64,000 bases of DNA from Bradyrhizobium sp. CB82. Lineage in GTDB: Bacteria > Pseudomonadota > Alphaproteobacteria > Rhizobiales > Xanthobacteraceae. The notes beneath the pieces are model-generated. The model searched no databases. It was not told the origin of the DNA and saw nothing but the letters and a program-made list of their open reading frames with translations. Within the stretch, counting starts at the first letter, position 1. Each line of letters opens with the position of its first letter. The translations under genes and the position numbers were made by a program. Below, one piece after another: positions 17,265 to 25,707 of the stretch. Location: NCBI RefSeq assembly GCF_029714405.1, contig NZ_CP121650.1:6763001-6827000 (forward strand). Direction: 5' to 3'.

Positions 17265-18842
17265 ATGGGCGCTGATGATTCTCTTCCCGACGATGTGACC
17301 ACGCTGCAGGCGATGCTGCGCGCCGAACGAGCGGCCCGGTTGGCCGCGGAAGCCGAGGCCCAGGCGGGGAGCTTGCTGATCGAGAAGCTCAAACTCACGA
17401 TCAAGAAGCTCCGGCACGAGCAGTTCGGACAGTCCTCCGAGCGCGGCGCATTGCTGGACCAGCTCGAGCTACAGCTCGCCGACCTCGAGGAGAACGCGGC
17501 GCAAGCTGAGACCGCGGCGCAAATGGCATCCGAGAAGATTGCGGTGCCATCGTTCGAGCGCCGCAAGCCAGCCCGCCGGCCGCTGCCGGAGCATCTGCCG
17601 CGGGAGCGCATTGTCTATCCGGTGCCGGCGACCTGCCCATGCTGCGGCGACAGCCGGTTGCGCAAGATCGGCGAGGACGTGACCGAGACGCTGGAGCTCG
17701 TTCCGCGCCAGTGGAAAGTGATCCAGCACGTGCGCGAGAAGCTCGTCTGCCGGGCCTGCGAAGCGATCACCCAGCCGCCAGCTCCCTCGCACGCAATCGC
17801 GCGCGGGCGTGCAGGGCCCAAGCTGCTGGCCCATGTCCTGTTCGCCAAGTACGGCCTGCACCTGCCGCTCCATCGTCAGAGCGACGTCTACCAGCGTGAA
17901 GGCATCGACCTCGACGTGTCGACGCTCGCGGACTGGGTGGGCGCCTCCGCTGCAACCCTGATGCCGCTGGTCGATGCGATCCGGAGCCATGTCTTTGCGG
18001 CCGAACGCATCCACGCGGACGACACCACGGTGCCGGTCCTGGCCAAGGGCAAGACCCGCACCGGCCGGCTCTGGACCTACGTGCGCGACGACCGTCCGTT
18101 TGCCGGCCCAGATCCGCCGGCGGCCGTGTTCTTCTACTCGCCGGATCGTGGCGGTGCGCATCCGGAGCAGCATCTGGCGGGCTATGCCGGACTGATGCAG
18201 GCCGACGCCTACGCCGGCTTTGGCAGGCTCTACGAGGCCAATCGCAAGGGCGGCCCGATCATCGAGGCCGCGTGCTGGGCGCACGGCAGGCGCAAGTTCT
18301 TTGATCTGGCACGGCTCACCAAGGCGCCGATCGCGGCCGAGGCGGTCAAGCGCATCGACGTTCTGTTCGCCATCGAGCGCGAGATCAACGGCCTTGCTCC
18401 GCAGGAACGCCTGCGTGTGCGCCAGGAACGTAGCCGTCCCTTAATCGTCGAGCTGGAGGCGTGGTTGCGCGAGCAGCGCGCCAAGCTCTCCAGGAACAAC
18501 GACACGACCAAGGCGATCAATTACTGCCTCAGCCGCTGGGACGCATTTACCCGCTTCCTTGATGACGGACGGCTTTGCATGTCGAACAATGCCGCCGAGC
18601 GCGAGCTTCGGGCTGTCGCCGTGGGCAGAAGAAATTGGACCTTCGCCGGCTCCGATGAGGGCGGCCGGCGTGCGGCTGCGATCTACACCCTCATCGCCAC
18701 CGCCAAGCTCAACGACATCGATCCACAGGCTTGGCTCGCCGACGTGCTGGCGCGCATCAACGATCATGCTATCCAGAGGCTGGCTGAGCTTCTGCCCTGG
18801 AACTGGCAAAAGCCCGTGCCGAGCCATGTCGAAGCGGCGTGA
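17265..18842 (+). CDS. tnpC: IS66-family transposase TnpC
   Basis: 525 residues from ATG 17265. Order: an N-terminal coiled coil (EKLKLTIKKLRHEQFGQSSE, the leucine-zipper-like dimerisation segment), a zinc finger (CPCCGD...CRAC), the DDE nuclease (IHADDTTVPVLAKGKTRTGR; LMQADAYAGFGRLYE; CWAHGRRKF; NNAAERELRAVAVGRRNW) and a C-terminal IS66 helix region (YTLIATAKLNDIDPQAWL). Length and motifs are complete, so it should be active. Confidence 0.95.
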   Translation: MGADDSLPDDVTTLQAMLRAERAARLAAEAEAQAGSLLIEKLKLTIKKLRHEQFGQSSERGALLDQLELQLADLEENAAQAETAAQMASEKIAVPSFERRKPARRPLPEHLPRERIVYPVPATCPCCGDSRLRKIGEDVTETLELVPRQWKVIQHVREKLVCRACEAITQPPAPSHAIARGRAGPKLLAHVLFAKYGLHLPLHRQSDVYQREGIDLDVSTLADWVGASAATLMPLVDAIRSHVFAAERIHADDTTVPVLAKGKTRTGRLWTYVRDDRPFAGPDPPAAVFFYSPDRGGAHPEQHLAGYAGLMQADAYAGFGRLYEANRKGGPIIEAACWAHGRRKFFDLARLTKAPIAAEAVKRIDVLFAIEREINGLAPQERLRVRQERSRPLIVELEAWLREQRAKLSRNNDTTKAINYCLSRWDAFTRFLDDGRLCMSNNAAERELRAVAVGRRNWTFAGSDEGGRRAAAIYTLIATAKLNDIDPQAWLADVLARINDHAIQRLAELLPWNWQKPVPSHVEAA

Positions 18843-18855
18843 GCCAAGAGGACAC

Positions 18856-19227
18856 ATGAGAGCGAGCGGTCTGTCCGCGGCAGATAAATCGGCGGTGGCG
18901 GCCGCCTGCCAGCAACTGATCGACGACTTCCTGAAGCCCCGCTTCCTGCCCACGATCCGGCCAACGCAGTTCAACTACCCCGTCGATATCCTGGGAAAGT
19001 GGCACGGCACCAAATATCGCTTCATTCAACGCTACCGCTCCGGCTTCCCGGAGAATCTCGGCGAAGAGTTCGACGCCCCGTTCGCCCGTCTCGACTGGAT
19101 TAGCCGCAATCGCTTCGACATCCAGTGGCATCGTCACACCGGAGAATGGTTCTGCCGGCATCGCGGCCTGACCCTCGCCGAAGCGATTGACACGCTAAAA
19201 TCCGACGGATTGCTCCATCCACCTTAA
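18856..19227 (+). CDS. IS66-associated accessory protein
   Basis: 123 residues starting MRASGLSAADKSAV 13 bp after tnpC and ending 37 bp inside the right inverted repeat. The body (LPTIRPTQFNYPVDILGKWH, YRFIQRYRSGFPENLGEEFD, WHRHTGEWFCRHRG) resembles small proteins carried by several alphaproteobacterial IS66 elements. Function unknown. Confidence 0.7.
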   Translation: MRASGLSAADKSAVAAACQQLIDDFLKPRFLPTIRPTQFNYPVDILGKWHGTKYRFIQRYRSGFPENLGEEFDAPFARLDWISRNRFDIQWHRHTGEWFCRHRGLTLAEAIDTLKSDGLLHPP

Positions 19228-19374
19228 ACACTGGAACTCCGCAAGGTCAGGTCCCCCGGGTCCTCACCGGACGGATACGTCTGGTGAGGCCCGCCACGAA
19301 CAGCTAGGGCAATCCTTGAGCGCCTGAGCCTCCACAAATCGAACCATCGTCGGCTGCGTTAAGGTCAGGACGTT

Positions 19375-19645
19375 TCAGGTGACGCACCCGCCCGTCGATC
19401 TCATCGATGATGGCGAAGGCTGGACCCTCGAGCTCGTCGTTGAGACCGCGCGATGAGACGGCCTTATTACTGGTTCGCGTGGCGTTCGCCTTCGAGCACC
19501 CAAGATGACGGCGCCCGCGTCACCATCCTTTACCAGGCTCTTGTGCAGCAGCTTGATGATGCCGCCGCGTTCGCTGAGGGCGCGCAATCGCGGCTCGGCC
19601 GGCCCAGCATGGTCGCGAAGCTTACCGGCGATGACTGCCGACATG
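19375..19645 (-). pseudogene. Relaxase (DUF3363 type) relic of a second conjugative element
   Basis: The minus strand reads LRALSERGGIIKLLHKSLVK, matching LRQLGMRGDIIKTMHQALKG of the intact relaxase. After a frameshift it continues RGLNDELEGPAFAIIDEIDG RVRHLK, matching RGLDDELKGSAYAIVAGIDG RTHHVR. Only about 90 codons from the middle of the protein remain, without the catalytic N-terminus. It has the same strand and relative order as the DUF2274 and trbI relics at 14.3-14.5 kb. Confidence 0.8.
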
Positions 19646-20199
19646 CGACTTGATTACCGATCGATGTAAGCTTGGATAGCGCAGCTATGCAATTGGCGCA
19701 GGTTTGATTTTCGTAGCCTGTAAAAAATGGCGCTTTCGACAGCGTCATATGCTTGGTTTGTGAACCCCCGTCGGTTCCAACTGACTCCATTTGCGCCTCC
19801 AACCCAAAATGCGCATCGCGGCACCAGAATTTAACAGAATCTTACAACCTTAAACTCGCACGCTTGGGACAAATGCGTGAAGCTGGTCTCGAAACTCAAC
19901 GGGAGGACAGCTGATGCGCCAAGTAAAAATGCTCATTCGAACGAACGTGGAGATCAGCGCCCATGGTCAGCCGCGTAGTCATCCGTTGATGCGAAGCCGC
20001 TGCAGATGGACGTCCTGCACAGCACAGGATCGCGTCCGATAAGCACGCGGTACCGCGTACCGATGGGCCAGGATAAATTGTCAAACTACATCTTATATGG
20101 CAGAATCCACGGTCAAGCTTGGTTTTGGCTAGCCGTACCAGTGTCGCAGGACCTTCTCGGCCCGGGAGCAGCGACCGGTTCGGCGGTGGAGTCCCGCAG
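19646..20199. other. No supported gene
   Basis: About 550 bp between the relaxase relic and the kinase relic. Frames are short and mutually overlapping. The sequence becomes AT-richer near 19.66-19.86 kb. No recognisable domain. Confidence 0.35.
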
Positions 20200-20640
20200 T
20201 TGAATCCATCTACTCGCTTCGATGCAGATGAGGATAAGAACTTCCAAGTCTTGTGGCAGGATCGGGACCGCGTCTTCTGCCGAGGATGGCGCGTGAGTGC
20301 TGACGGCAATCGAGGCGCCGTCCTGGCGATGCGATCGAGGCTATGAGCGGTCTTGGCGACGGGGCGCGACAGCTGCTTGTTAGAACGCAGGAGGCAGAAC
20401 TCAGCGGTGTGCTGGTTGCGGTTCGCGACTCGGGTCCGGGGCTGGAGGCAGCGACTCTCGATCGACTCTTCGATGCCTTCTACACGACGAAACCCGGCGG
20501 TCTGGGCATGGGGCTATCAATTAGCCGTTCTATCATTGAAGCGCATGGTGGACGATTGTGGGCGAGCGCGAACGTACCTTGTGGTGCCGCCTTTGACCAT
20601 CATCTTGCCTATCCACTCAGACATTGCGAGCACGTCGTGA
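20200..20640 (+). pseudogene. Internally deleted copy of the giant hybrid kinase
   Basis: From 20200 the plus strand reads FQVLWQDRDRVFCRGWRVSA, matching EVLWEDAERLVRRRWRLSA at the start of the kinase at 1647. Near 20330 it jumps, with a frame change, to AIEAMSGLGD...VRDSGPGLEA...FYTTKPGGLGMGLSISRSII, the last 85 codons (HATPase) of the same protein. The end is shifted once more (TIILPIHSD in another frame). About 5.2 kb has been lost between the two ends. Confidence 0.82.
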
Positions 20641-20749
20641 TCGGACTCCTCCAGCTCAATTTGTATCCATTATATAAGGGCTCCGTTGATCGCTGCTGGC
20701 CGGGCCGAAAGTGCCCCAATTGCGCATCTTTTGGAAATGGAGGATTGCT

Positions 20750-21109
20750 ATGTCTAAGTTCAAAATTCCCGCAGCGCTTCTCGTGATTGGCGCGACGTCG
20801 CTCGGCGCGCCTGCAATCGGTGCCCCAGTCGCTCCCTTATCGGCGGGAGCCAAGTCGAGGGCGCCGCTGAGCGACGTGGTCCAAGTGCGTTTCGGCGGGT
20901 GGCACGGCGGCTGGCATAGTGGACGCGGTTTCGCCGCGGGCGCAATGGCCGGCGCTCTGATCGGCGGCGCTATCGCGGCTCCGTACTACGGCGGTGGCTA
21001 CTATGCTGATGGCTACGGCTATCCAGCCTATTTCTATGGCTACGCCCCTAGATACTATCCAAGCTACGAGGACTATCGGTCCTACCCCTATTCTCGTTGG
21101 GGCGGCTAG
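20750..21109 (+). CDS. Gly/Tyr-rich exported protein
   Basis: 119 residues from ATG 20750 with the GGAGG-like site GGAGGATTGCT upstream. A Sec signal peptide (KFKIPAALLVIGATSLGAPA) is followed by a His/Gly patch (RFGGWHGGWHSGRGFAAG), one hydrophobic AGAMAGALIGGAIAAPY segment and a Tyr/Gly-rich tail. Proteins like this (BA14K-like or glycine-zipper style) are common periplasmic or outer-membrane-associated proteins in rhizobia. No biochemical role known. Confidence 0.75.
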   Translation: MSKFKIPAALLVIGATSLGAPAIGAPVAPLSAGAKSRAPLSDVVQVRFGGWHGGWHSGRGFAAGAMAGALIGGAIAAPYYGGGYYADGYGYPAYFYGYAPRYYPSYEDYRSYPYSRWGG

Positions 21110-21332
21110 CATACACCGTATCGAAACTCGAGGACTTGCGAGAATGTCGCCAGTGCGGGGGCAAACCGTAACCGTTGGTTCCCTTCTAAAAGCCAAAAGA
21201 GCTAGCCGACCCGTATGTCTTCGTTGCGCCAAGAGCGACGGTCAAGCCGGTTGGCACTGCCATATTAGAGTTTGCGTATTCCCCATCCCAACTGAAACTG
21301 CGCGACCACATCTTCGGACCGGAAATAGATCA

Positions 21333-21611
21333 TCACGGTGCCCTACTAGACGCGACCTTGCGAGAGGCGCGCCTCTGCGATGCCTGATTTGCTTGCGGCC
21401 AATATGGGTTGGCGTAGCACGTAGCTGAGCGTCCCGACGCCGTCATCCTACACTGATCCAATGATGTATAGCTACAGTCGATGGCGGTGAAGCCGCCCTC
21501 CCCCCACTTCTGGAGGCAAACCGGGTAATTGGGATCGTAGCGTTGAGCCATGGCTGGCGCGACCAACAGGATCGTCGGGACCAGCAGGATCTTCCAGCAG
21601 AGCGTGCGCAT
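21333..21611 (-). CDS. DUF3551-family exported protein
   Basis: 92 residues: a signal peptide (ILLVPTILLVAPAMAQ) and a Cys-rich body, YPVCLQKW, TAIDCSYTSLDQCRMTASGR, ATCYANPYW. This Cys spacing and the CSYTSLDQC motif are typical of DUF3551, a family of small secreted proteins abundant in Bradyrhizobium. Function unknown. Confidence 0.85.
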   Translation of the reverse strand: MRTLCWKILLVPTILLVAPAMAQRYDPNYPVCLQKWGEGGFTAIDCSYTSLDQCRMTASGRSATCYANPYWPQANQASQRRASRKVASSRAP

Positions 21612-21803
21612 TGTACCCTCGAAGCGGGGCGCCGTTCACAGCCGAGCAACAATGACCCCCGAATGGTAGCTCCGATGGCGAAGAAAGAGAATGCCTTATT
21701 CCCGCCCCGGATCGTTCGTGAATAAATCGGGCAGTTGCGCATCCGTTCACGTCTTCGGCGTGCTTAGTTGCGCGGCTTTGCAATCACTCTGGGGAGCATA
21801 AAA

Positions 21804-21960
21804 ATGGCAAAAAAGTCGAAGAGCACGCGCAAAGAGTATGGCAAGGATGACGTGAAGTACGAACGCCAGTAGCGAAGCTCTCGAAACTGATGAAGCGATC
21901 CGAAGGATCATTGAGGCAGAAAGGCCCGCACGCTGGGAATTGGTTTAGGTCATCAGCGCT
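21804..21960 (+). pseudogene. Broken SANT/Myb-like small protein
   Basis: After GGGAGCATAAAA, an ATG at 21804 starts MAKKSKSTRKEYGKDDVK, which soon ends at a TAG. The next frame continues PVAKLSKLMKRSEGSLRQKG. Joined, this resembles short Bradyrhizobium HTH proteins with a (R)EYSKDDV...TPVAKIAK.MKRTEGALRQK layout. About ten codons and the frame are lost at the junction. Confidence 0.55.
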
Positions 21961-22743
21961 AAGTCCAGCGGACGTCGGCCTCTCGACGAAGAAAGGCCCC
22001 AACGATATCAACGCTGTAGCCTTTCACGCTCGTCAGGCCGGGTACTCCGCAGAACAGTCGATCAACTACCCTGGTTATTTGCGCCCGACCCGGTTCACTG
22101 CGGTTTCTTGAACTTTGCTCGCCGTTTGCTCAGACCTGACGCCAAAGCGTTCAGCCTCACCATATACCTAGACTGCTTGCCCGCGCCGACGAGACCATCG
22201 AACGGCACGCACCTCTCTAATACTGAGTCCGGAAGTAGCCCGGCACTGATTTCGGCCGCGGAATTTCGATATGGCCGACTACGATCGTGCCGACGGGCGG
22301 CCCGCTTGCGGAAAGCCAGTTAATAGAGCGCATTTTCCCTCGAATACTTACTGCTGCTTTCGCGTCGACCACGAGATGTTGTCTGATGCGCACGTGCTTC
22401 GCCGACCGCCGATAGCCCGAGCGGTCCAGCCAGTCATTCCGTTAAAGAATAAGCGTTATTGCGAACGCCGGCCTGCCGAAATTGTTTCGCGCACCGCATT
22501 TTACCTGCCGTAGCTATTGTTGCTCGTCATCTCGGCGGAGGCCCTTCCATGACATCGAAGCACTCGGGACCGCATTCAGGAGGCCGGGGGCTTGCGGTTT
22601 GGGCCGGACAGTGAGCTGTATTGCGTGGCCCAGCACGAAGTCGCCGCTTTCGATTTCACGACGGGTAAATGTCTGGGTCCGGTGGTCAGGCTGCCGGGCC
22701 TCAACAGCCAGGCTGTGATCTGCTTTGGGCAAGGAGAACAGGA
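21961..22743. other. No supported gene
   Basis: Nearly 800 bp without a credible gene. The frames present lack ribosome-binding sites and domains. The promoter of the dehalogenase-like gene should lie in the last 100 bp. Confidence 0.35.
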
Positions 22744-23664
22744 ATGAAAGCATCGGCAGCAGCGCAGCGGTTCGCGCATGAACAATGGCCATATGAGCCA
22801 AAATTCAAACGCGTCAATGGTTGGCGCATGCACTATATCGAAGAGGGCGCCGGCGATCCGGTTGTCCTCCTCCACGGGAATCCTGCCTGGGGCTTTCTGT
22901 ACCGGAATTTCATCAAACCGCTCGCAGCGGCGAACCGGCGCGTCATCGTTCCTGACATGATTGGCTTCGGCCTCTCCGAGAAGCCCATCCGCGAACAGGC
23001 TCACAGCCTCGACGGCCACATCGCAAATCTCACGAGCCTGCTGCGGCAATTGGACGTACGCAAGGCTACGATCGTTTGTCACGACTGGGGCGGTCCGACC
23101 GGTCTTGGATTTGCTTTGTCCAATAGCGACCGCGTCCGCGCTCTCGTCATCATGAGCACGTGGGCATGGCCGCTGCCTCCGGCCGAATTCCACAAGCGCA
23201 TATTTCCGTGGCGCATGATGCACGCGCCCCTCGTCGGTCCGTATATTCTCGGGCGGCACAACGCTCTTGCAGGTCGCGGGATGTACCTGTCCGTGGTCGA
23301 TCGCAAGAAGTTCAGGGACGAGGCGCAGCCCATTTATGAGGACATGTTGCCCGATCCAGGATCCCGCCTTCTCACATGGACCTGGCCACGTTGGATACCG
23401 TTGGACGAAAGCGCACGCGGCTTCGCGCGCTTCGAATGGCTCGAGCGCGAGCTGAAGAAGTCGAAGTTTCCGACACTTCTGGTCTGGGGCAGAGAGGACG
23501 AGGTATTCGACCACAAGACCTTCGCGACGCGCTTCAAAGAGCTCTTACCGCACGCCGAAGGACCCGAACTCGTGACGGGTCGGCACTTCCTGCAGGAGGA
23601 CTCCGGCGAGGAGATCGCCGGCAAGATCAACAGTTTCCTCGACCGCATCGATGGGAGGCAGTGA
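22744..23664 (+). CDS. Haloalkane dehalogenase-like alpha/beta hydrolase
   Basis: 306 residues from ATG 22744 (AAGGAGAACAGG upstream). It has the oxyanion/halide motif HGNPAWGFLYR, a nucleophile elbow VCHDWGGPTG with Asp near residue 114, a probable acid in WGREDEVFD and the base His in TGRHFLQED near residue 281. The Asp nucleophile followed by Trp and the Asn in HGNPxW are the halide-stabilising residues of DhaA/LinB-type enzymes. It would hydrolyse a carbon-halogen bond or act on a related ester or epoxide; family membership does not fix the substrate. Its stop overlaps the next gene as TGATG. Confidence 0.85.
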   Translation: MKASAAAQRFAHEQWPYEPKFKRVNGWRMHYIEEGAGDPVVLLHGNPAWGFLYRNFIKPLAAANRRVIVPDMIGFGLSEKPIREQAHSLDGHIANLTSLLRQLDVRKATIVCHDWGGPTGLGFALSNSDRVRALVIMSTWAWPLPPAEFHKRIFPWRMMHAPLVGPYILGRHNALAGRGMYLSVVDRKKFRDEAQPIYEDMLPDPGSRLLTWTWPRWIPLDESARGFARFEWLERELKKSKFPTLLVWGREDEVFDHKTFATRFKELLPHAEGPELVTGRHFLQEDSGEEIAGKINSFLDRIDGRQ

Positions 23665-24065
23665 TGACGAAGATCGAAATCATCGATCATGCTGAAACGA
23701 ACGGAACTAGAAGGGCGCTGGTGCTGACCGAGGATCGCCTCGGCCATTACACCGAATTCCGTGATTTCTTCGTGAACCGCTTCGCGCTGAATTCAGCAGG
23801 CTTGTCGCGACCTGGCTACGTGCGGGCTCCTTCGGGAATGATCTACGCGCTGGTGTTCATCGGGCGGAGCGGCGAGCCGTTTCCGGACGGGCTCGAGGTC
23901 TACGCCCTGCCCTATGCGCTGGAGACCTTGGACGACACCAATGTCGATACCGATTTGTGGGCGCTGCTCAGGTGGATCATCGACGGTGTCGGCGGCGAAT
24001 GGCGCGTCGAGGACCTGGACGCAACCGGGCGGCTTTATCAGCTGAGCGCCGCCGGTGCAGGATAA
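23664..24065 (+). CDS. Hypothetical protein coupled to the dehalogenase-like gene
   Basis: 133 residues starting MTKIEIIDHAETNGTRRALV at the TGATG overlap with the upstream hydrolase, with GGAGG as ribosome-binding site inside it. The middle (YVRAPSGMIYALVFIGRSGE, FPDGLEVYALPYALETLDDT) looks soluble and mixed alpha/beta. No family recognised. Translational coupling suggests a function tied to the hydrolase. Confidence 0.75.
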   Translation: MTKIEIIDHAETNGTRRALVLTEDRLGHYTEFRDFFVNRFALNSAGLSRPGYVRAPSGMIYALVFIGRSGEPFPDGLEVYALPYALETLDDTNVDTDLWALLRWIIDGVGGEWRVEDLDATGRLYQLSAAGAG

Positions 24066-24088
24066 CGAATGCGGCGCTTACCTCCCCC

Positions 24089-25270
24089 TCATTCTGCGGC
24101 GAGCGCCTTGAACTCTCTAGCCTCGTGCAGGATGACGCCCGAGAGCGGATCGAACTGCCCGACCCACGGCTCGCGTGCGAGCACTGCCTTCGTGTGGCCG
24201 TAGCCTGCGTCCCAACGCCGCCTGATGCCGTCAGGGCTGAAATCGACGTCCTTGGTGTGATCCTCGTAATCGAGTTGCGGAGCCAACAGCTGCACCACGT
24301 GCATCCGGGTCTGGCAGCCATAACCCATCAATTCGCGCACCTCCGGTCTGTCGCGCTCGGCATCCGGCAATCGCGCCGCAAGCTCGTTGATGACGTGGCG
24401 CAACCGGTGGGCTTGCTGATGTCGCGTGATCTGGCTTGCGATCCGGCTGGAATACTGCACGTCCTTGTGGCGATTGAGGACTTCCGCCATCGTGCTTGGC
24501 TCGCCGCCCACTGGATTCCAGAGGTGGACCGTGAAGATGAGCGAATCCCTGCGCGGGTTGTCGTCAAACACCACCTCGGTGGGCGTGTTGGAGAGGATGC
24601 CACCATCCCAGTAGAGTTCGCCATTGACACGCACCGCTGGAAATGCCGGCGGCAGCGCGCCGGACGCCATGATGTGCTTCACGTCCAGCTCGCAGCGGCG
24701 GCTGTCGAAATACGTCATCTGGCTGGTGCGCACGTGTGCCGCACCGACCGTGAGGCGCGGCTTTCCTATGTTGATGAGATTAAAGTCGACGAGCTCGGAG
24801 AGAGTGGCCTCAAGCGGCGCGGTCGAGTAGAAGCCGGCATGGTCTGTGCCCAGCGGGTAGAAATCGCCGGTATGAGCGAGCGGGTTGGGCGTGAAGAAGC
24901 CGGGTATGCCTTGCGTCAGCGTCCTCCAGTAGGACCACCTGTCAGCGAGACCCTGAAAGACGCCGCTAAAACCCCACTGCGGCACGCGCTGCACCCTGCT
25001 CCAGAATTCGCGCAGTCGCGGCAGACGATCCTGCGGTGCGTTTCCGGTAATGAGGCTGGCGTTGATGGCTCCGATGGACGTGCCGACGATCCAGTCCGGC
25101 TCGATGCCAGCCTCTTGCAGCGCCTGGTACACGCCGGCCTGGTAGGATCCCAATGCGCCCCCGCCCTGCAGAACGAGTACGATCTGGCCAGGGACGCTGG
25201 CCCGCTCGAATGTATGGCTTTGCGAGGTAGGCGCTGTCGGGCGTTCGATAGGTTGCTCCATGCGGGACAT
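24089..25270 (-). CDS. Patatin-like phospholipase
   Basis: 393 residues. Patatin motifs: oxyanion loop LQGGGALGSYQAGVYQ, nucleophile GTSIGA with Ser near residue 65, and the dyad Asp in YWDGGILSNTP. After about residue 260 there is a C-terminal domain (SSRIASQITRHQQAHRLRHV, RMHVVQLLAP) seen in the DUF3734-containing patatins of Bradyrhizobium. It would be a cytoplasmic or membrane-associated lipid acyl hydrolase, possibly in polyhydroxyalkanoate or phospholipid turnover. Convergent with the 133-aa protein gene. Confidence 0.9.
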   Translation of the reverse strand: MSRMEQPIERPTAPTSQSHTFERASVPGQIVLVLQGGGALGSYQAGVYQALQEAGIEPDWIVGTSIGAINASLITGNAPQDRLPRLREFWSRVQRVPQWGFSGVFQGLADRWSYWRTLTQGIPGFFTPNPLAHTGDFYPLGTDHAGFYSTAPLEATLSELVDFNLINIGKPRLTVGAAHVRTSQMTYFDSRRCELDVKHIMASGALPPAFPAVRVNGELYWDGGILSNTPTEVVFDDNPRRDSLIFTVHLWNPVGGEPSTMAEVLNRHKDVQYSSRIASQITRHQQAHRLRHVINELAARLPDAERDRPEVRELMGYGCQTRMHVVQLLAPQLDYEDHTKDVDFSPDGIRRRWDAGYGHTKAVLAREPWVGQFDPLSGVILHEAREFKALAAE

Positions 25271-25366
25271 CCTGGTTCCACTTGTTGGCGTGCGCTTGCC
25301 GCGCCTGATTCAATGTCCTGGCGAGGCCCTGTCAACTACGCAAGGTGCACAGGCGGCCTGCGCCTT

Positions 25367-25588
25367 TCATCCGCGGCCATGGAAGACGCAGCGCAGCAGC
25401 ACCTCCAGATGCGGCGCGGCAATGATGCCGAGGCTCGCCACTGCGCTGCCCGTCATCGCATAAGCGAACAGAGCATCCCTTGCCGTCGCGCTGAGGGGGT
25501 GAATGGTCTGGAGGGCGACCGCCTTCGCGAGCCAAGCTGCTCGAAGCTGCACCTGCGCTCCGGACCGGAATTGCGATCGGGTGTTCAT
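25367..25588 (-). CDS. Small hypothetical protein (73 aa)
   Basis: Starts MNTRSQFRSGAQVQLRAAWL and has a hydrophobic middle AYAMTGSAVASLGIIAAPHL, possibly one membrane helix. AAAGGAGAGAG lies about 10-17 bp upstream. No family recognised with certainty. It sits between the patatin and the divergent LysR gene. Confidence 0.45.
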   Translation of the reverse strand: MNTRSQFRSGAQVQLRAAWLAKAVALQTIHPLSATARDALFAYAMTGSAVASLGIIAAPHLEVLLRCVFHGRG

Positions 25589-25707
25589 GGGTGCACATCA
25601 CTCTCTCCTTTGCCGGGCAACCGCTTGGATGGATGGAGAGATGGCCAATTCTCGCCAGGCATGGCAGATAGGGCGCGGCGATATCGCTCATTCCTGCGGA
25701 GAATAGG

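Larger units (their letters stand above)
16379..19278 (+). mobile_element. Complete IS66-family insertion sequence
   Basis: The ends are inverted repeats: GTATCCGTCCGGTGA at 16379-16393 and its complement at 19264-19278. The element is flanked by a perfect 8-bp direct repeat GTCTGGTG (16371-16378 and 19279-19286), the duplication size typical of IS66. It carries tnpA, tnpB, tnpC and a fourth accessory gene, all on the plus strand and all open. The intact frames and perfect duplication indicate a recent insertion. Confidence 0.93.
16300..19305 (-). pseudogene. IS630-type transposase relic, split by the IS66-family element
   Basis: Removing the IS66-family element and one copy of its 8-bp duplication joins 19305-19279 to 16370-16300. 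The minus strand then reads in one frame LFVAGLTRRGIIAPCVLDGP followed by INRDAFEAYVEKVLIP, the core of the DDE domain of IS630/Tc1-type transposases (around the second catalytic region). A TAG lies just before LFVAG and the sequence degenerates after VLIP, so the gene was already dead or is badly eroded. The intervening 2.9 kb is the younger insertion. Confidence 0.75.

Noticed and set aside
19261..19290. Hairpin CCTCACCGGACG / CGTCTGGTGAGG resembling a terminator
   Set aside because: It is formed by the right inverted repeat of the IS66-family element and the adjoining target duplication, so it is explained by the insertion.
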